From positions 1 through 64,000 of the forward strand of contig NZ_QOIO01000034.1 in NCBI RefSeq assembly GCF_003332305.1: DNA of 64,000 bases. Direction: 5' to 3'. Shown piece after piece: positions 26,241 through 35,162 of the stretch (position 1 is the stretch's first letter; each line of letters opens with the position of its first letter). Position numbers and translations under genes: made by a program. This DNA is from Microvirga aerophila (GTDB lineage: Bacteria; Pseudomonadota; Alphaproteobacteria; Rhizobiales; Beijerinckiaceae). The notes beneath the pieces are model-generated. The model worked only from the letters and a program-made list of their open reading frames with translations, did no database searches and had not been told where the DNA came from.

Positions 26241-26254
26241 GAAAGGAGGTGATC
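26241..26254 (+). promoter_or_regulatory. Extended Shine-Dalgarno sequence
   Basis: GAAAGGAGGTGATC is an uninterrupted 14-nt complement of the 3' end of alphaproteobacterial 16S rRNA (GAUCACCUCCUUUC). After one mismatch, two more bases would pair. The AGGAGG core is 7 nt from the GTG start. Ordinary ribosome sites use 4-7 pairs, so this one is exceptional and defines the gene that follows. Confidence 0.9.
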
Positions 26255-26256
26255 AA

Positions 26257-26331
26257 GTGTCTCATTGTCATACCCTGCGGTCCCCGGTTGCTGCGACCTT
26301 GATCTTGGCCTCTGCCGAGGTTCGTGCGTAA
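26257..26331 (+). CDS. 24-residue peptide of an rreB-like small mRNA
   Basis: A GTG at 26257 opens a 24-codon frame ending with TAA at 26331. The peptide starts MSHCHTLRSPV and ends AEVRA. It is preceded by a strong promoter and a 14-nt Shine-Dalgarno sequence and followed by a factor-independent terminator, so the whole transcript is about 170-180 nt. This layout, with extended SD, GTG start and tiny frame, matches the small mRNA class described as rreB in Bradyrhizobiaceae. There, translation is weak and the RNA binds 30S subunits. Its own role is unknown. It diverges from prfC. The peptide sequence itself matches no family I know. Confidence 0.75.
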   Translation: MSHCHTLRSPVAATLILASAEVRA

Positions 26332-26374
26332 CGCACATAAAGGCGCGGCTCTCTCGGGGCCGCGGACCCGACAA

Positions 26375-26405
26375 TGGAAAGGCCGCCTTCGGGCGGCCTT
26401 TCTTG
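26375..26405 (+). terminator. Factor-independent terminator of the small mRNA
   Basis: AAAGGCCGCC, a TTCG loop and GGCGGCCTTT form a perfect 10-bp stem, followed by CTTGTTT. It closes the small mRNA unit. Because the stem is flanked by A's on one side and T's on the other, it may also serve the convergent desuccinylase-like gene that ends at 26412. Confidence 0.85.
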
Positions 26406-26411
26406 TTTGCA

Positions 26412-27527
26412 TCAGGCGCTCAAGAGCTTGCCCGTCCGGCGAGCCTCAAGGCCCGCAACCTTGGCCAGGCGCATTCCTTCCGTGGCGAACCGCAGCGACA
26501 CCCGGGCGAACATCACCCCATCCGTGGGCGATGGAACCGGCGTGACCACACCTGTCAGGGGATCCACGATGTCGGCCACCACGTCGCCCTTCTTGAGCCG
26601 GTCGCCGACCTTGGCCTGGAACACCACGATCCCATAGGCGGGCGCCGGAACAGGCTCGGAGGCAGCAAGCGGCGTCGGCGCGCACAAAGCCTCGGGCACC
26701 TGGGGCTTCTCACCCGTGATGGCGCCCCGCAGGATCATGTAATCCACCAGCGCCGCCGCGTCCTGGCGGGCGGTCTCATGGCTCACGTCGCCCTCCCCTC
26801 GGAACTCCAGGGTCGTCGAATGGCAGCCGAACGGAACTGGATGGTCAGAAAAGCGGTCCGCGAGCTCGGCCCACGGCCGGCTGCAAGCTTCGTCGAAGGG
26901 CTCATCGCCGGACTCATCCGCCAGCAGGAACGCCTGAGCGCCGATGAGCGCCGAAAGCGGCGCGAGGTCGTCCGACGAGCGGGTGTGGGTATAGAGGTGC
27001 ACGACGGCCTCACTGTCGCAGTGCATGTCGAGCACCAGATCGGCTTCAATGGCGAGGCCCAGCAGGGTCTTCTTGAGCGCGTCCGCGGCATTCGCCGCCT
27101 GCCAGTCGGCAAGTTCCGCCCGCAGGGCCTCGCGGATCAGCCGGACATTGGCCTCTGGAAAGGCCGTGAGTTTGCCGTCGAGGCGCTCGGCGACCTTCGG
27201 CACCAGATACGGATAGCCCCGATTGAAATTGACCCCGTTGGAGAGATCGAACCGGCCGACCGGCTGGCCGAGAACCTTCTGGGCGAGGCCGATGGGGTTG
27301 GCGGAGGGCACGAGGACGATCTCGCCCTTGATCCTTCCCTCGGCCTCGAGGGCAGTGAGGCGTTCCCGCAGGTGATAGGCAGCAATCATGCCGGGGATTT
27401 CGTCCGCGTGAAGCGACGCCTGGATATAGATCAGGGGACGTGCGCCTGCCTCGCCGAAGCGATGAACGGTCAGACTAAGGCTTGCGCCGGGGGCGAGCGG
27501 CGAGAGGGCGATCTGTTCTGTTCTCAT
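26412..27527 (-). CDS. Succinylglutamate desuccinylase/aspartoacylase family protein
   Basis: The 371-residue protein is a zinc carboxypeptidase-fold deacylase. Zinc ligands are visible in ASLHADEIPGM (His and Glu near residues 40-43) and DMHCDSEA (His near 168). The segment AKVGDRLKKGDVVADIVDP near residue 310 looks like a short biotinyl/lipoyl-type beta barrel that replaces the usual C-terminus. Relatives remove acyl groups from amino acids; the substrate here is unknown. It follows glk on the same strand by 79 nt. Confidence 0.85.
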   Translation of the reverse strand: MRTEQIALSPLAPGASLSLTVHRFGEAGARPLIYIQASLHADEIPGMIAAYHLRERLTALEAEGRIKGEIVLVPSANPIGLAQKVLGQPVGRFDLSNGVNFNRGYPYLVPKVAERLDGKLTAFPEANVRLIREALRAELADWQAANAADALKKTLLGLAIEADLVLDMHCDSEAVVHLYTHTRSSDDLAPLSALIGAQAFLLADESGDEPFDEACSRPWAELADRFSDHPVPFGCHSTTLEFRGEGDVSHETARQDAAALVDYMILRGAITGEKPQVPEALCAPTPLAASEPVPAPAYGIVVFQAKVGDRLKKGDVVADIVDPLTGVVTPVPSPTDGVMFARVSLRFATEGMRLAKVAGLEARRTGKLLSA

Positions 27528-27606
27528 GGGGACCTGGAAACGGTGGCGGCTTGCGTGGGAGCCGCCGAAGTACCAGTCATCGCGATCTTTGAACAGGCAA
27601 AGGCGT

Positions 27607-28605
27607 TCAGCCGGCCACCCATCCCTGCGACTGGAAAATGAAACGCTCCGGTTTCGTCACCAGGGCCGCCAGCCCTTCGAGGGCCGGCTCCGGATTGACG
27701 ATCACATAGACCGGGACGCTGCGGGCCCAGGCATCATGGGGGGCCTTGCGGTCGAAAGCCTCCCGGAAGCCGCCGCTTTGCAGGATGTCGACCATGCGGG
27801 GCGCAATGCCGCCCGCGATGAAGACACCGCCCGATGCTTCGAAGGTCAGGGCCAGATCCCCCGCGAACCGTCCGAGCCAGCGGGCGAAGACGTCGAGCGT
27901 TGCGCTGGCGAGCCCGTCGCCTTCGCGAGCCGCGGTCAGGACGTCATTGGGCAGGGTGAACGGGCATTCCACCGCGCGGTGGGCCGCGAACGCCTTCGAG
28001 AGCCGGAACAGGCCGGGACCTGACAACACGACCTCGGCAGACACGCGGCCCCCGACCCGCTCCAGATGGCGAAACAGCGCCGCTTCCTCATCCACGGTCG
28101 GGCCGAATTCCATATGGCCCGCCTCGGTGGCGAGGATCGCAAGGCGATCCTCGACCGGAACGATGGCCCCGGCGCCGAGTCCGGTTCCGGGCCCCAGCAC
28201 CACGCGGGCGCCGGGCTTGACGGGCATCACGTCGCCCAAAGGAGCGAGATCTCCCCGTTCCAGGTCAAGCACGGTTACCGATGCAGCGACCGGCGTATAA
28301 TCGTTCACCAGGGCGACCCGGTCGAGGCCGAGTGCCGTGCCGATGGCCTTCGCGTCGATGGTCCATTCCGCATTGGTCAGGCGAATGACGGGTTTGTCCA
28401 CGCGGGTCGCAACCGCGATCATCGCAGAACGCGGAGCAGGCCCATCGTACCCTTTGAGCGCGATCCTGATCGCCTCCACGGGCTCCGGCGTCTGCGCGGT
28501 GAGGGTACGTGGCAGGAGCTGAAGCGGCTCCCCCGGAGAGCGCAGAACGGCGAACCGGGCATTGGTGCCGCCGATATCGCCGAGCAGAACAGGAAACGCG
28601 AACAT
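27607..28605 (-). CDS. glk: Glucokinase
   Basis: This 332-residue enzyme phosphorylates glucose to glucose-6-P. It belongs to the proteobacterial Glk family, with LLGDIGGTNARFAVL at the start, the sugar motif VLGPGTGLGAGAI near residue 133 and TEAGHMEFGP near 156. The ATG at 28605 is chosen; an in-frame TTG lies one codon before. It lies 43 nt after the GH15 gene, so glucose released from an oligosaccharide or trehalose by that enzyme could be phosphorylated by the product of the same transcript. Confidence 0.93.
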   Translation of the reverse strand: MFAFPVLLGDIGGTNARFAVLRSPGEPLQLLPRTLTAQTPEPVEAIRIALKGYDGPAPRSAMIAVATRVDKPVIRLTNAEWTIDAKAIGTALGLDRVALVNDYTPVAASVTVLDLERGDLAPLGDVMPVKPGARVVLGPGTGLGAGAIVPVEDRLAILATEAGHMEFGPTVDEEAALFRHLERVGGRVSAEVVLSGPGLFRLSKAFAAHRAVECPFTLPNDVLTAAREGDGLASATLDVFARWLGRFAGDLALTFEASGGVFIAGGIAPRMVDILQSGGFREAFDRKAPHDAWARSVPVYVIVNPEPALEGLAALVTKPERFIFQSQGWVAG

Positions 28606-28648
28606 CAAGCTTAATAGACCTTTCTGCTTCTTGCCCGGATTGGGAGCG

Positions 28649-30457
28649 TCAGAACGCTTCCTCCCAGCTCCGGCTCAGGCGTACGGCAGAATTGATGAGA
28701 CCCACCATGGAGTAGGTCTGGGGGAAATTGCCCCATAACTCGCCGGTCGTGAAGTCGGCATCTTCGGAAAAAAGGCCAAACGAGTTGCGAAGTTCGAGAA
28801 TGTGCTCGAACAGCTCGATCGCCTCCTGCTTGCGGCCGATGGCGTTCAGGGCATCCACATACCAGAAGCCGCAGATCATGAAGGCCGTGTGCATCATTCC
28901 GAAATCGTCCTCCACGTCGTAGCGCAAGAGAAGATCGCCCCGCCGCAGGGTCTTGCCCACGGCCTCCACCGTCGCGACGAACCGCGGATCACTCGGCTTC
29001 ACGAAGCCTAGTTCGGAGAGCAGCAGCAACGTCGCGTCCAGATGCTCCCCCTCGAAGGAAGACACGAAGGTGCCGGTGCTCTTGTTGAAGGCACGCTCAT
29101 CGATGACTGCGTGCATGCGGGAGGCGTGCTCGCTCCAGAAGGCGGCCTTGTCCTCGCGGCCCATGGCGCGGGCGATCTTCACGAGACGGTCGCACGCGGC
29201 CCAGCACATCACGCTCGGAAAGGTATGCACGGCTGCTTTGGTTCGCAGCTCCCAGGGACCCGCATCCGGCTGGTCGAACACCTCGATGGCGCGCCGGCCG
29301 AGCTGTTCGAGATGCTTGAACAGGGCCTTGTTGCCGGTTCGGATCAGGCGACGGTCCAGGAACGCATGAGTGGAGGCGAGCACGATGCTGCCATAGGCGT
29401 CGTTCTGGATCTGCGTATAGGCCGCGTTGCCCACGCGGACAGGCCCCATGCCGCGATAGCCCGCAAGCGCCTTCGCTTCGTACTCCTCGAGATTGGTCGA
29501 GCGCGTGATGCTGAACAGCGGAGCGAAATCCTTCTGGCTCGGATGGGCGTCGGCGTCGTCGACGATGTTGGCGATATAGGTGAGATACGCCTCCATGGTC
29601 TTGGTCGTTCCGAGCCGGTTGAGAGCCTGGATGACGAAATACGCATCACGCAGCCAGCAATAGCGGTAGTCCCAGTTGCGCTGCGTGTTGGGCGCTTCCG
29701 GCACCGAGGTGGTGAGAGCCGCCACGATGGCGCCCGTCTCCTCGAAGTTGCAGAGCTTGAGCGTGATGGCGGCGCGGATCACCGCCTCCTGCCAGTCGTA
29801 GGGAATCGAGAGCGCACGGACCCAGTCGCGCCAGAAATCGATGGTCCTGTCCAGGAATTCCCGCGCGGTGGAATCCGCCTCCGACCGCAGCGGCTCATCC
29901 TCTCCGAAGAAGAACGACATGGGTCGGTCGACCACGAAGGGGCGTTCTTCGGCCACGTAGGAGATGGGCGCATCCGTGGTCAGGCGCAGGGAACTGTCCG
30001 GGCCCACGAACCGCAGATGGTTGCTTCCGCGGGTGGTGGTCGGCTGATGCGCCCCCCATTCGAAATGCGGACGAAGCCTGACCCGGATGCGCGGGCGGCC
30101 TTTCACCGGACGCACGCGCCGGATCACCTGCGGTGGACGGAAGGTGCGGTCGAAATGCGTGAAGCGCGGCACGAAATCGGTGATCTCGACGATGTTGCCG
30201 GACGAATCCGTCATGGTGGAAACCAACACGGCCGTATTCTCGATATAAGCCTGCTCGCAGGTTTGCATGCCGATCTGATCGATGGCGAAAACCCCGCGCT
30301 GCTCCGCGTCCGTGCGGCCCTCCGGGCTGTCGAGCAGGGCCGAGAAGACCGGGTCTCCGTCGAAGCGGGGAAAGCAGCCCCAGACGATCTGCGCGCGGCG
30401 ATCCACCAGGGCGGAGATCATGCAGTTGCCGATGACGGCAAGGTCGAGAGAACTCAT
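28649..30457 (-). CDS. Glycoside hydrolase family 15 protein (glucoamylase/trehalase-like)
   Basis: The 602-residue protein has the bacterial GH15 layout. An N-terminal beta domain (about 1-230, beginning SSLDLAVIGNCMISALVDRR) is followed by an (alpha/alpha)6 barrel with NWDYRYCWLRDAYFVIQAL near residue 263 and a C-terminal ELWGNFPQTYSMVGLI near 575. No signal peptide is present, so it is cytoplasmic. Some bacterial GH15 enzymes of this type hydrolyse trehalose, which would fit the overlapping otsB gene (4 nt), but glucoamylase activity cannot be excluded. Confidence 0.9.
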   Translation of the reverse strand: MSSLDLAVIGNCMISALVDRRAQIVWGCFPRFDGDPVFSALLDSPEGRTDAEQRGVFAIDQIGMQTCEQAYIENTAVLVSTMTDSSGNIVEITDFVPRFTHFDRTFRPPQVIRRVRPVKGRPRIRVRLRPHFEWGAHQPTTTRGSNHLRFVGPDSSLRLTTDAPISYVAEERPFVVDRPMSFFFGEDEPLRSEADSTAREFLDRTIDFWRDWVRALSIPYDWQEAVIRAAITLKLCNFEETGAIVAALTTSVPEAPNTQRNWDYRYCWLRDAYFVIQALNRLGTTKTMEAYLTYIANIVDDADAHPSQKDFAPLFSITRSTNLEEYEAKALAGYRGMGPVRVGNAAYTQIQNDAYGSIVLASTHAFLDRRLIRTGNKALFKHLEQLGRRAIEVFDQPDAGPWELRTKAAVHTFPSVMCWAACDRLVKIARAMGREDKAAFWSEHASRMHAVIDERAFNKSTGTFVSSFEGEHLDATLLLLSELGFVKPSDPRFVATVEAVGKTLRRGDLLLRYDVEDDFGMMHTAFMICGFWYVDALNAIGRKQEAIELFEHILELRNSFGLFSEDADFTTGELWGNFPQTYSMVGLINSAVRLSRSWEEAF

Positions 30458-31239
30458 GTGTCGGACGTCCAGTTGAATGGGAGGGAGCCCTCACGGGCCC
30501 ATCGGGACAGGGACTTCCTCAGGTCGGAAGGTGTTCCCAGGCGCTCCCTCGCGACGGTTTCCCCTGCGCCGATGCGGACCGAGAGGCCGCCCAGGGCATT
30601 GACCATCTTGAAGCCGTTCTCGTCGGTGAGATCGTCCCCGATGAAGATGGGACGGCGACCCCGATACGGCGGATGCTGAAGAAATTTCTCGATGACTGCG
30701 CCTTTGCCGGCGGCGGCGGGAAGGATCTCGGCCACGGCCTTGCCGTGCTGAACGCGGTAACTGCTGCCCAGCGCCTCAACGGCCGCATGGGCCGTCGCGA
30801 GGGCGAAATCCTTTTCCTGGGGCGCCTGACGCCAGTGAACCGCCACCGAGCAGCCCTTGTCCTCGATCAGGACGCCCGGTTTGGACGAGACGACCTCCTC
30901 AAGGCGCTCGATGGCCGCACGAAGGTCCGGATGATCGTCCGGATCGCACAGCATGAGCCGGCCGGCGATTCGATGTTCGAGGCCATGGAGGCCCGCGGTG
31001 TCGAAGAGGGAGGCGCCGAATTGGCCGTCCAGGAAGTTGATCGGACGTCCGCTGATGATGGCGAGCGCGCCGCCAAGGCGCTCCTCGAGCCGCGTCAGGA
31101 CCTCAGGCAGCGCCGGATCCAAGACGACCGCATCCGGGCGCTCTGCGATGTCGACCAGAGTTCCGTCGAAATCGAGGAAAAGCGCACATTCGTCGTTCGT
31201 CACCGGCAACATGGATTGGGTCAACAAAGCCTCACGCAT
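30454..31239 (-). CDS. otsB: Trehalose-6-phosphate phosphatase OtsB
   Basis: OtsB dephosphorylates trehalose-6-P to trehalose. The 261-residue HAD-family protein has the nucleophile motif LFLDFDGTLVDIAERP near residue 20, the ISGRPI motif near 62 and GDDLTDENGF near 205. Its last 4 nt overlap the GH15 gene. The expected partner otsA is not in the window: no synthase gene precedes it within the 426-nt gap upstream. It must rely on trehalose-6-P made elsewhere in the genome. Confidence 0.94.
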   Translation of the reverse strand: MREALLTQSMLPVTNDECALFLDFDGTLVDIAERPDAVVLDPALPEVLTRLEERLGGALAIISGRPINFLDGQFGASLFDTAGLHGLEHRIAGRLMLCDPDDHPDLRAAIERLEEVVSSKPGVLIEDKGCSVAVHWRQAPQEKDFALATAHAAVEALGSSYRVQHGKAVAEILPAAAGKGAVIEKFLQHPPYRGRRPIFIGDDLTDENGFKMVNALGGLSVRIGAGETVARERLGTPSDLRKSLSRWAREGSLPFNWTSDT

Positions 31240-31602
31240 GGTCAGCGCACGCCCCCGGTGCTACCAGGCCCGACCGCCATACGCTGACGCCCGCAGAGGC
31301 GTAACGCCGACGGCTACCACTTGGGTGCTGTCCCCCTGTACGAGCCGCCACCTGAACAGGGACGAAACGGCCCTTTGGTTTCCCACGGTCGGACAAGACG
31401 CGCAACAGTCGCCTTCATGGGTTTGGGGACGCCCCGGCTCTCGAACGATCTTCAACCTTAATTCCTTCGCGGCGCTCATATATTCGGCCGAACGGCTAAG
31501 CTTTAACTCTCCGGGAGACCTAAAGTTTCTGCCTGGCAGCGGGCGGCCTGATTCGCACCGGCAACGACACGCTTCCTCGGCGCTGCGCCGGTCGCCGACC
31601 CA
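31240..31602. other. Intergenic region upstream of otsB without recognised gene
   Basis: This stretch separates otsB from the type I secretion operon, both on the minus strand. It should contain the otsB promoter. Short open frames exist on both strands, but none has a ribosome site or a recognisable family. Its right part (31480-31530) is less GC-rich than the surroundings. Confidence 0.5.
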
Positions 31603-31638
31603 TAAAAAAGCCGCTGTCGGCTCAAGTCCGACAGCGGC
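31603..31638 (-). terminator. Factor-independent terminator of the type I secretion operon
   Basis: On the minus strand, GCCGCTGTCGG, a 7-nt loop and CCGACAGCGGC form an 11-bp perfect stem followed directly by TTTTTT. It lies 28 nt beyond the stop of the adaptor gene and ends that operon before otsB. Confidence 0.92.
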
Positions 31639-31665
31639 ATGATCTAGGTCGAGAGGCAGGAACGT

Positions 31666-32988
31666 CTAGTGCTCGCGGAACGCGCGGGCAACCTGCTCCT
31701 CAAGAGGCTTGAGGAAGTACTCGAACGGCGTGCGCTCGTTGACCTGCACGAAGACCTCCGCCTGCATGCCGGCGATGAGCTTGAGATTGCCAAGGCGCTT
31801 GAGCTCATCCAGCGGGAGCCCCACACGGATGGTGTAGAAGGTGGCGCCGGTCTGCTGGTCGCGCGACACGTCGGCCGACACCCGGGTCACGGTGCCGTGC
31901 AGTTCGGGTGTCGAGCGCTGGTTCGACGCATGGACGCGCACGGTCGCCTTCTGGCCGATGGCGACCTGATCGATCTCGTTGGGCAGAACCTTGGCTTCGA
32001 GGTCGAGCGTGTCGTTGGTCGGGACCACGAACATAACCGGCTCCGCGGGCGAGATCACGCCGCCGACCGTGTGAACGGCGAGCTGGTGAACGAAGCCGTC
32101 GCTGGGCGATCGGATATCGATGCGCTTGAGCTGGTCCTCGGCCGCCACCTTTCGCTCGGTGTATTCAGCAATCTTACCCTGGATGTCGCGCAGCTCCTGC
32201 ATGGCTTCGGCGCGCATCTGCTCGTCGATCTGGATGATCTGGAACGACGTCTCGGCGATGCGACCCTCCGCCTGCGCGATGCCGGCAATGAGCTGGCCGC
32301 GCTGGCCCTCGATGCTGGCCGCGTCGCGTTCCAGAGCGTTGAGGCGCGGAAGCTGCACCAAGTTCTTCTGGTAGAGCTCGCGCACGCCTTTCAGCTCGTC
32401 GACGATCAGCTCCGCCTCGCGGACCTTGGCGCCCTGCTGGGCCCTGAGGCCGGTAATTTCGTCCTGCGACTGGGAGATGCGCTTGCGGAGCTGGTCCTTC
32501 TGAGCCTCCCGGGTGGCCCGGCGCGCCTCGAACAGGGTCCGCTCGGAAGCCATCATGTTCTTGATGGCGGGCTCCTCGAAGCGACCGGCGAACTCGGCCG
32601 GGGTCTTCACCTCAGAGGCGCCATCCCGCTCCGCCTCGAGGCGGGCCTGACGGGCCAGATACTCGTCGAGCTGCTTCGACACCACCTGGAGGTTGGCGCG
32701 GGTCACGGTCTCGTCGAGACGAACCAGGAGCTCGCCCTCCTTGACGCGCTGACCCTCACGGACCTTCAGCTCGCCGACGATGCCGCCGGTGGCGTGCTGG
32801 ATCTTCTTGATGCTCGAGTCGACCACGAACTGGCCGCCGGCTACGACCGCGCCCGACAGGGTGGCGGTGGCCGCCCAGAGTCCGATGGTGCCGCCGAACA
32901 GGCCGATCAGGGATGCGCCGAGGATGGCCGAGCGACGCAGGGCCGCTTGGTGCCGAGACGGCTTCGGTGCTGGCTTCATGACTAACAT
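31666..32988 (-). CDS. Type I secretion membrane fusion protein (HlyD/PrtE family)
   Basis: The 440-residue adaptor joins an inner-membrane ABC exporter to an outer-membrane channel. It has one N-terminal membrane helix (AILGASLIGLFGGTIGLWAAT, residues about 22-42), a lipoyl half-motif, a long coiled coil (about 95-290) and the C-terminal beta domain with IRVGLPLDELKRLG and a GMQAEVFVQV ending. This is the HlyD_D23 layout. It overlaps no gene but directly abuts the exporter ATPase gene upstream. A start three codons later (MKPAPKP) is also possible. Confidence 0.92.
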   Translation of the reverse strand: MLVMKPAPKPSRHQAALRRSAILGASLIGLFGGTIGLWAATATLSGAVVAGGQFVVDSSIKKIQHATGGIVGELKVREGQRVKEGELLVRLDETVTRANLQVVSKQLDEYLARQARLEAERDGASEVKTPAEFAGRFEEPAIKNMMASERTLFEARRATREAQKDQLRKRISQSQDEITGLRAQQGAKVREAELIVDELKGVRELYQKNLVQLPRLNALERDAASIEGQRGQLIAGIAQAEGRIAETSFQIIQIDEQMRAEAMQELRDIQGKIAEYTERKVAAEDQLKRIDIRSPSDGFVHQLAVHTVGGVISPAEPVMFVVPTNDTLDLEAKVLPNEIDQVAIGQKATVRVHASNQRSTPELHGTVTRVSADVSRDQQTGATFYTIRVGLPLDELKRLGNLKLIAGMQAEVFVQVNERTPFEYFLKPLEEQVARAFREH

Positions 32989-34764
32989 TTATCCGACCTC
33001 CCGCAGCGAGGCGCCCTGAGGCGCGCCCTGCGCGGCCGGCGCTGCCTTCGCGGGTGCCGGCGTGGTGTTGCGTTTCATGACGGACTGCAGGACCTCGTCC
33101 CGCGGCCCCATGGCCTTGATGCGCCCCTCTTCCATGATGGCCACGAGATCCACGTTCCCGAGAGCCGCTGGACGATGGGTGATGACGATCACGATGCCGC
33201 CGCGTTTGCGCACCGCCAGAATGGCCTGGTTCAGGGCTTCGTCGCCAGCCCCGTCGAGGCTGGCGTTCGGCTCGTCGAGCACCACCATGAAGGGGTTACC
33301 ATAGAGGGCGCGGGCAAGGGCGACGCGCTGGCGCTGGCCGCCCGACAGGGAGGTGCCACTTTCGCCGATGCGGGTGTTGTAGCCCTCGGGCAGGCCGAGG
33401 ATCAGCTCGTGAGCGCCGGCCGTCTGGGCGGCCTCGATGATGGCCTCCGGGTTGGCCTGGGGCTGGAAGCGGGCGATGTTCTCGGCAACCGTGCCGTCGA
33501 ACAGCTCCACGTCCTGCGGCAGGTAGCCGATATGGCGTCCGAGCGCATCGGATTCCCACTGCTCGATGGCGGCGCCGTCGAGGCGGATGTCGCCGCGCAG
33601 GGTCGGCCAGACACCCACGAGAGCGCGGGCGAGGGTCGACTTGCCCGAGGCGCTGGGCCCGATAAGGCCGAGGCCCTGGCCGGCGCGAAGCTGGAGCGAA
33701 GCCGCCTGGACAATTGCCCCGTTGGAGCCAGGCGCACCCACATAGATGTCCTGGGCCACCAGCTCGGCCTTCGGGGCCGGCAGGGGCATCTGCTGCTCCT
33801 GGGCCGGAACGACCGAGAGGATGTGTTCAAGGCGGCGGTAGCCCTGGCGGGCGGCCGTGAAGCCCTTCCAGTGGGCGACGGCGATTTCGATGGGGGCCAG
33901 CGCGCGGGACATCATGATGGACGCCGCGATCATCGCGCCGCCCGACACCTCGCCTTGGATCACCAGATAGGCCGCGAGACCGAGGATGCCCGACTGGAGC
34001 ACCATGCGGAACACCTTGGCGAAGGCGCTGATGCCGGAGGTGGACTCGCTGGCGCGCAGGCCGTCATCCACGTGCCGGGTATGCACCTCCTCGTAGCGGC
34101 GCCCCAGGAAGTTCACCATGCCCAGGGCGCGGATGACCTCCGCGTTGCGGCGGCTGGTCTCGGCCATGGAGTGGCGCTCAGCGGAGCTTTTGGTGAGCTC
34201 GTAGGAGGGGCCCTTGCTCTTCGCGTCCGTGTAGAGGGTCAGGGCGATGATCACGACGCCGCCGCAGACCGACATGATGCCGAGCCAGGGATGGATGATG
34301 AAGCAGCCGATGAAGAAGATCGGCATGAACGGCATGTCGAACAGGGCCGTGGGGCCCAAGCTCGACAGGAAGCCGCGGATCTGGTCGAGATCCCGGATCG
34401 GCTGCAGGCTTTCAGCCTGCCTGGCGCCCTTCAGCGGCATTGCGGCCACGAGGTCGAAGATCCTGCGGGAAAGCAGTTCGTCGAAGCGGGCGCCGATGCG
34501 GGCGAGCATCTTGCCCCTGATGGCGTCGAGGCCGCCCTGGAGCATGTAGGCCGCAAGACAGATGAGCGAGAGACCGATCAGGGTCGGGATGCTACGGCTC
34601 GACAGCACGCGGTCGTAGAGCTGGAGCATGTAGATCGACCCGGTCAGCGCCAGGATGTTCACGACTGCCGAGAAGGCCGCGACGCCGATGAACGCCGGGC
34701 TGCTGGCCTTCAAGGCGTCGTAAACCTCGTTGGTGTCGTCTCTTCTTCTCGATGCCTGCTTCAT
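32989..34764 (-). CDS. Type I secretion ABC exporter ATPase/permease (PrtD family)
   Basis: The 591-residue protein fuses a transmembrane domain (five to six helices, about 25-300) to an ATPase domain. Walker A GPSASGKSTLARAL lies near residue 370, the signature LSGGQRQRVALARALYG near 480, and Walker B MVVLDEPNASLD follows. It lacks an N-terminal C39 peptidase, so it should export full-length proteins with a C-terminal signal. The ATG at 34764 has a GGAAGAG ribosome site; frames open further upstream to 34839. No outer-membrane TolC-like gene or RTX substrate gene is visible nearby. Confidence 0.92.
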   Translation of the reverse strand: MKQASRRRDDTNEVYDALKASSPAFIGVAAFSAVVNILALTGSIYMLQLYDRVLSSRSIPTLIGLSLICLAAYMLQGGLDAIRGKMLARIGARFDELLSRRIFDLVAAMPLKGARQAESLQPIRDLDQIRGFLSSLGPTALFDMPFMPIFFIGCFIIHPWLGIMSVCGGVVIIALTLYTDAKSKGPSYELTKSSAERHSMAETSRRNAEVIRALGMVNFLGRRYEEVHTRHVDDGLRASESTSGISAFAKVFRMVLQSGILGLAAYLVIQGEVSGGAMIAASIMMSRALAPIEIAVAHWKGFTAARQGYRRLEHILSVVPAQEQQMPLPAPKAELVAQDIYVGAPGSNGAIVQAASLQLRAGQGLGLIGPSASGKSTLARALVGVWPTLRGDIRLDGAAIEQWESDALGRHIGYLPQDVELFDGTVAENIARFQPQANPEAIIEAAQTAGAHELILGLPEGYNTRIGESGTSLSGGQRQRVALARALYGNPFMVVLDEPNASLDGAGDEALNQAILAVRKRGGIVIVITHRPAALGNVDLVAIMEEGRIKAMGPRDEVLQSVMKRNTTPAPAKAAPAAQGAPQGASLREVG

Positions 34765-35162
34765 GTGCTCTTCCATGGGCGGACCGAAACCAGCGGCGCC
34801 GCACGTTCGTATTACGGTGGCCTCGTGCAAAACGATCATACAGCACGAGACGTGCCGTCGCGAGACGGCTGCGATGTTGGGCTGATGCTATGAGAGCGTA
34901 CCTCCGCCGCCACGCGAGAGGTGGTTGATGTCGGCTCGCATAGTAACGAAAGGCCCCCAAAGCCCCGGCGCTTTCCCTTACGCCATGCTATTTGTAACCC
35001 TATTCCATGTAACTATGTCAACTAAAAGGCATAAGGGCATGCCTCTTTTATTGATTTCCTATATAAATGAAGGGGGTACGAAACGTGACCGCCCAGCTTT
35101 AGCGTAACTCTTCGGTAAATTTTTATAGTTAAGACTGATGTGTCTTCAGATGAGGTCACATC
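34765..35162. other. AT-rich intergenic region between divergent units
   Basis: The region between the secretion operon and the coiled-coil protein becomes AT-rich from about 34980 to 35150, unlike the rest of the window. It should hold both divergent promoters. I see no convincing small gene. A GAGGT ribosome site precedes the ATG at 35163. Confidence 0.5.

Noticed and set aside
31261..31479. 72-codon minus-strand frame upstream of otsB
   Set aside because: No ribosome site, no recognisable domain and no known counterpart; treated as non-coding.
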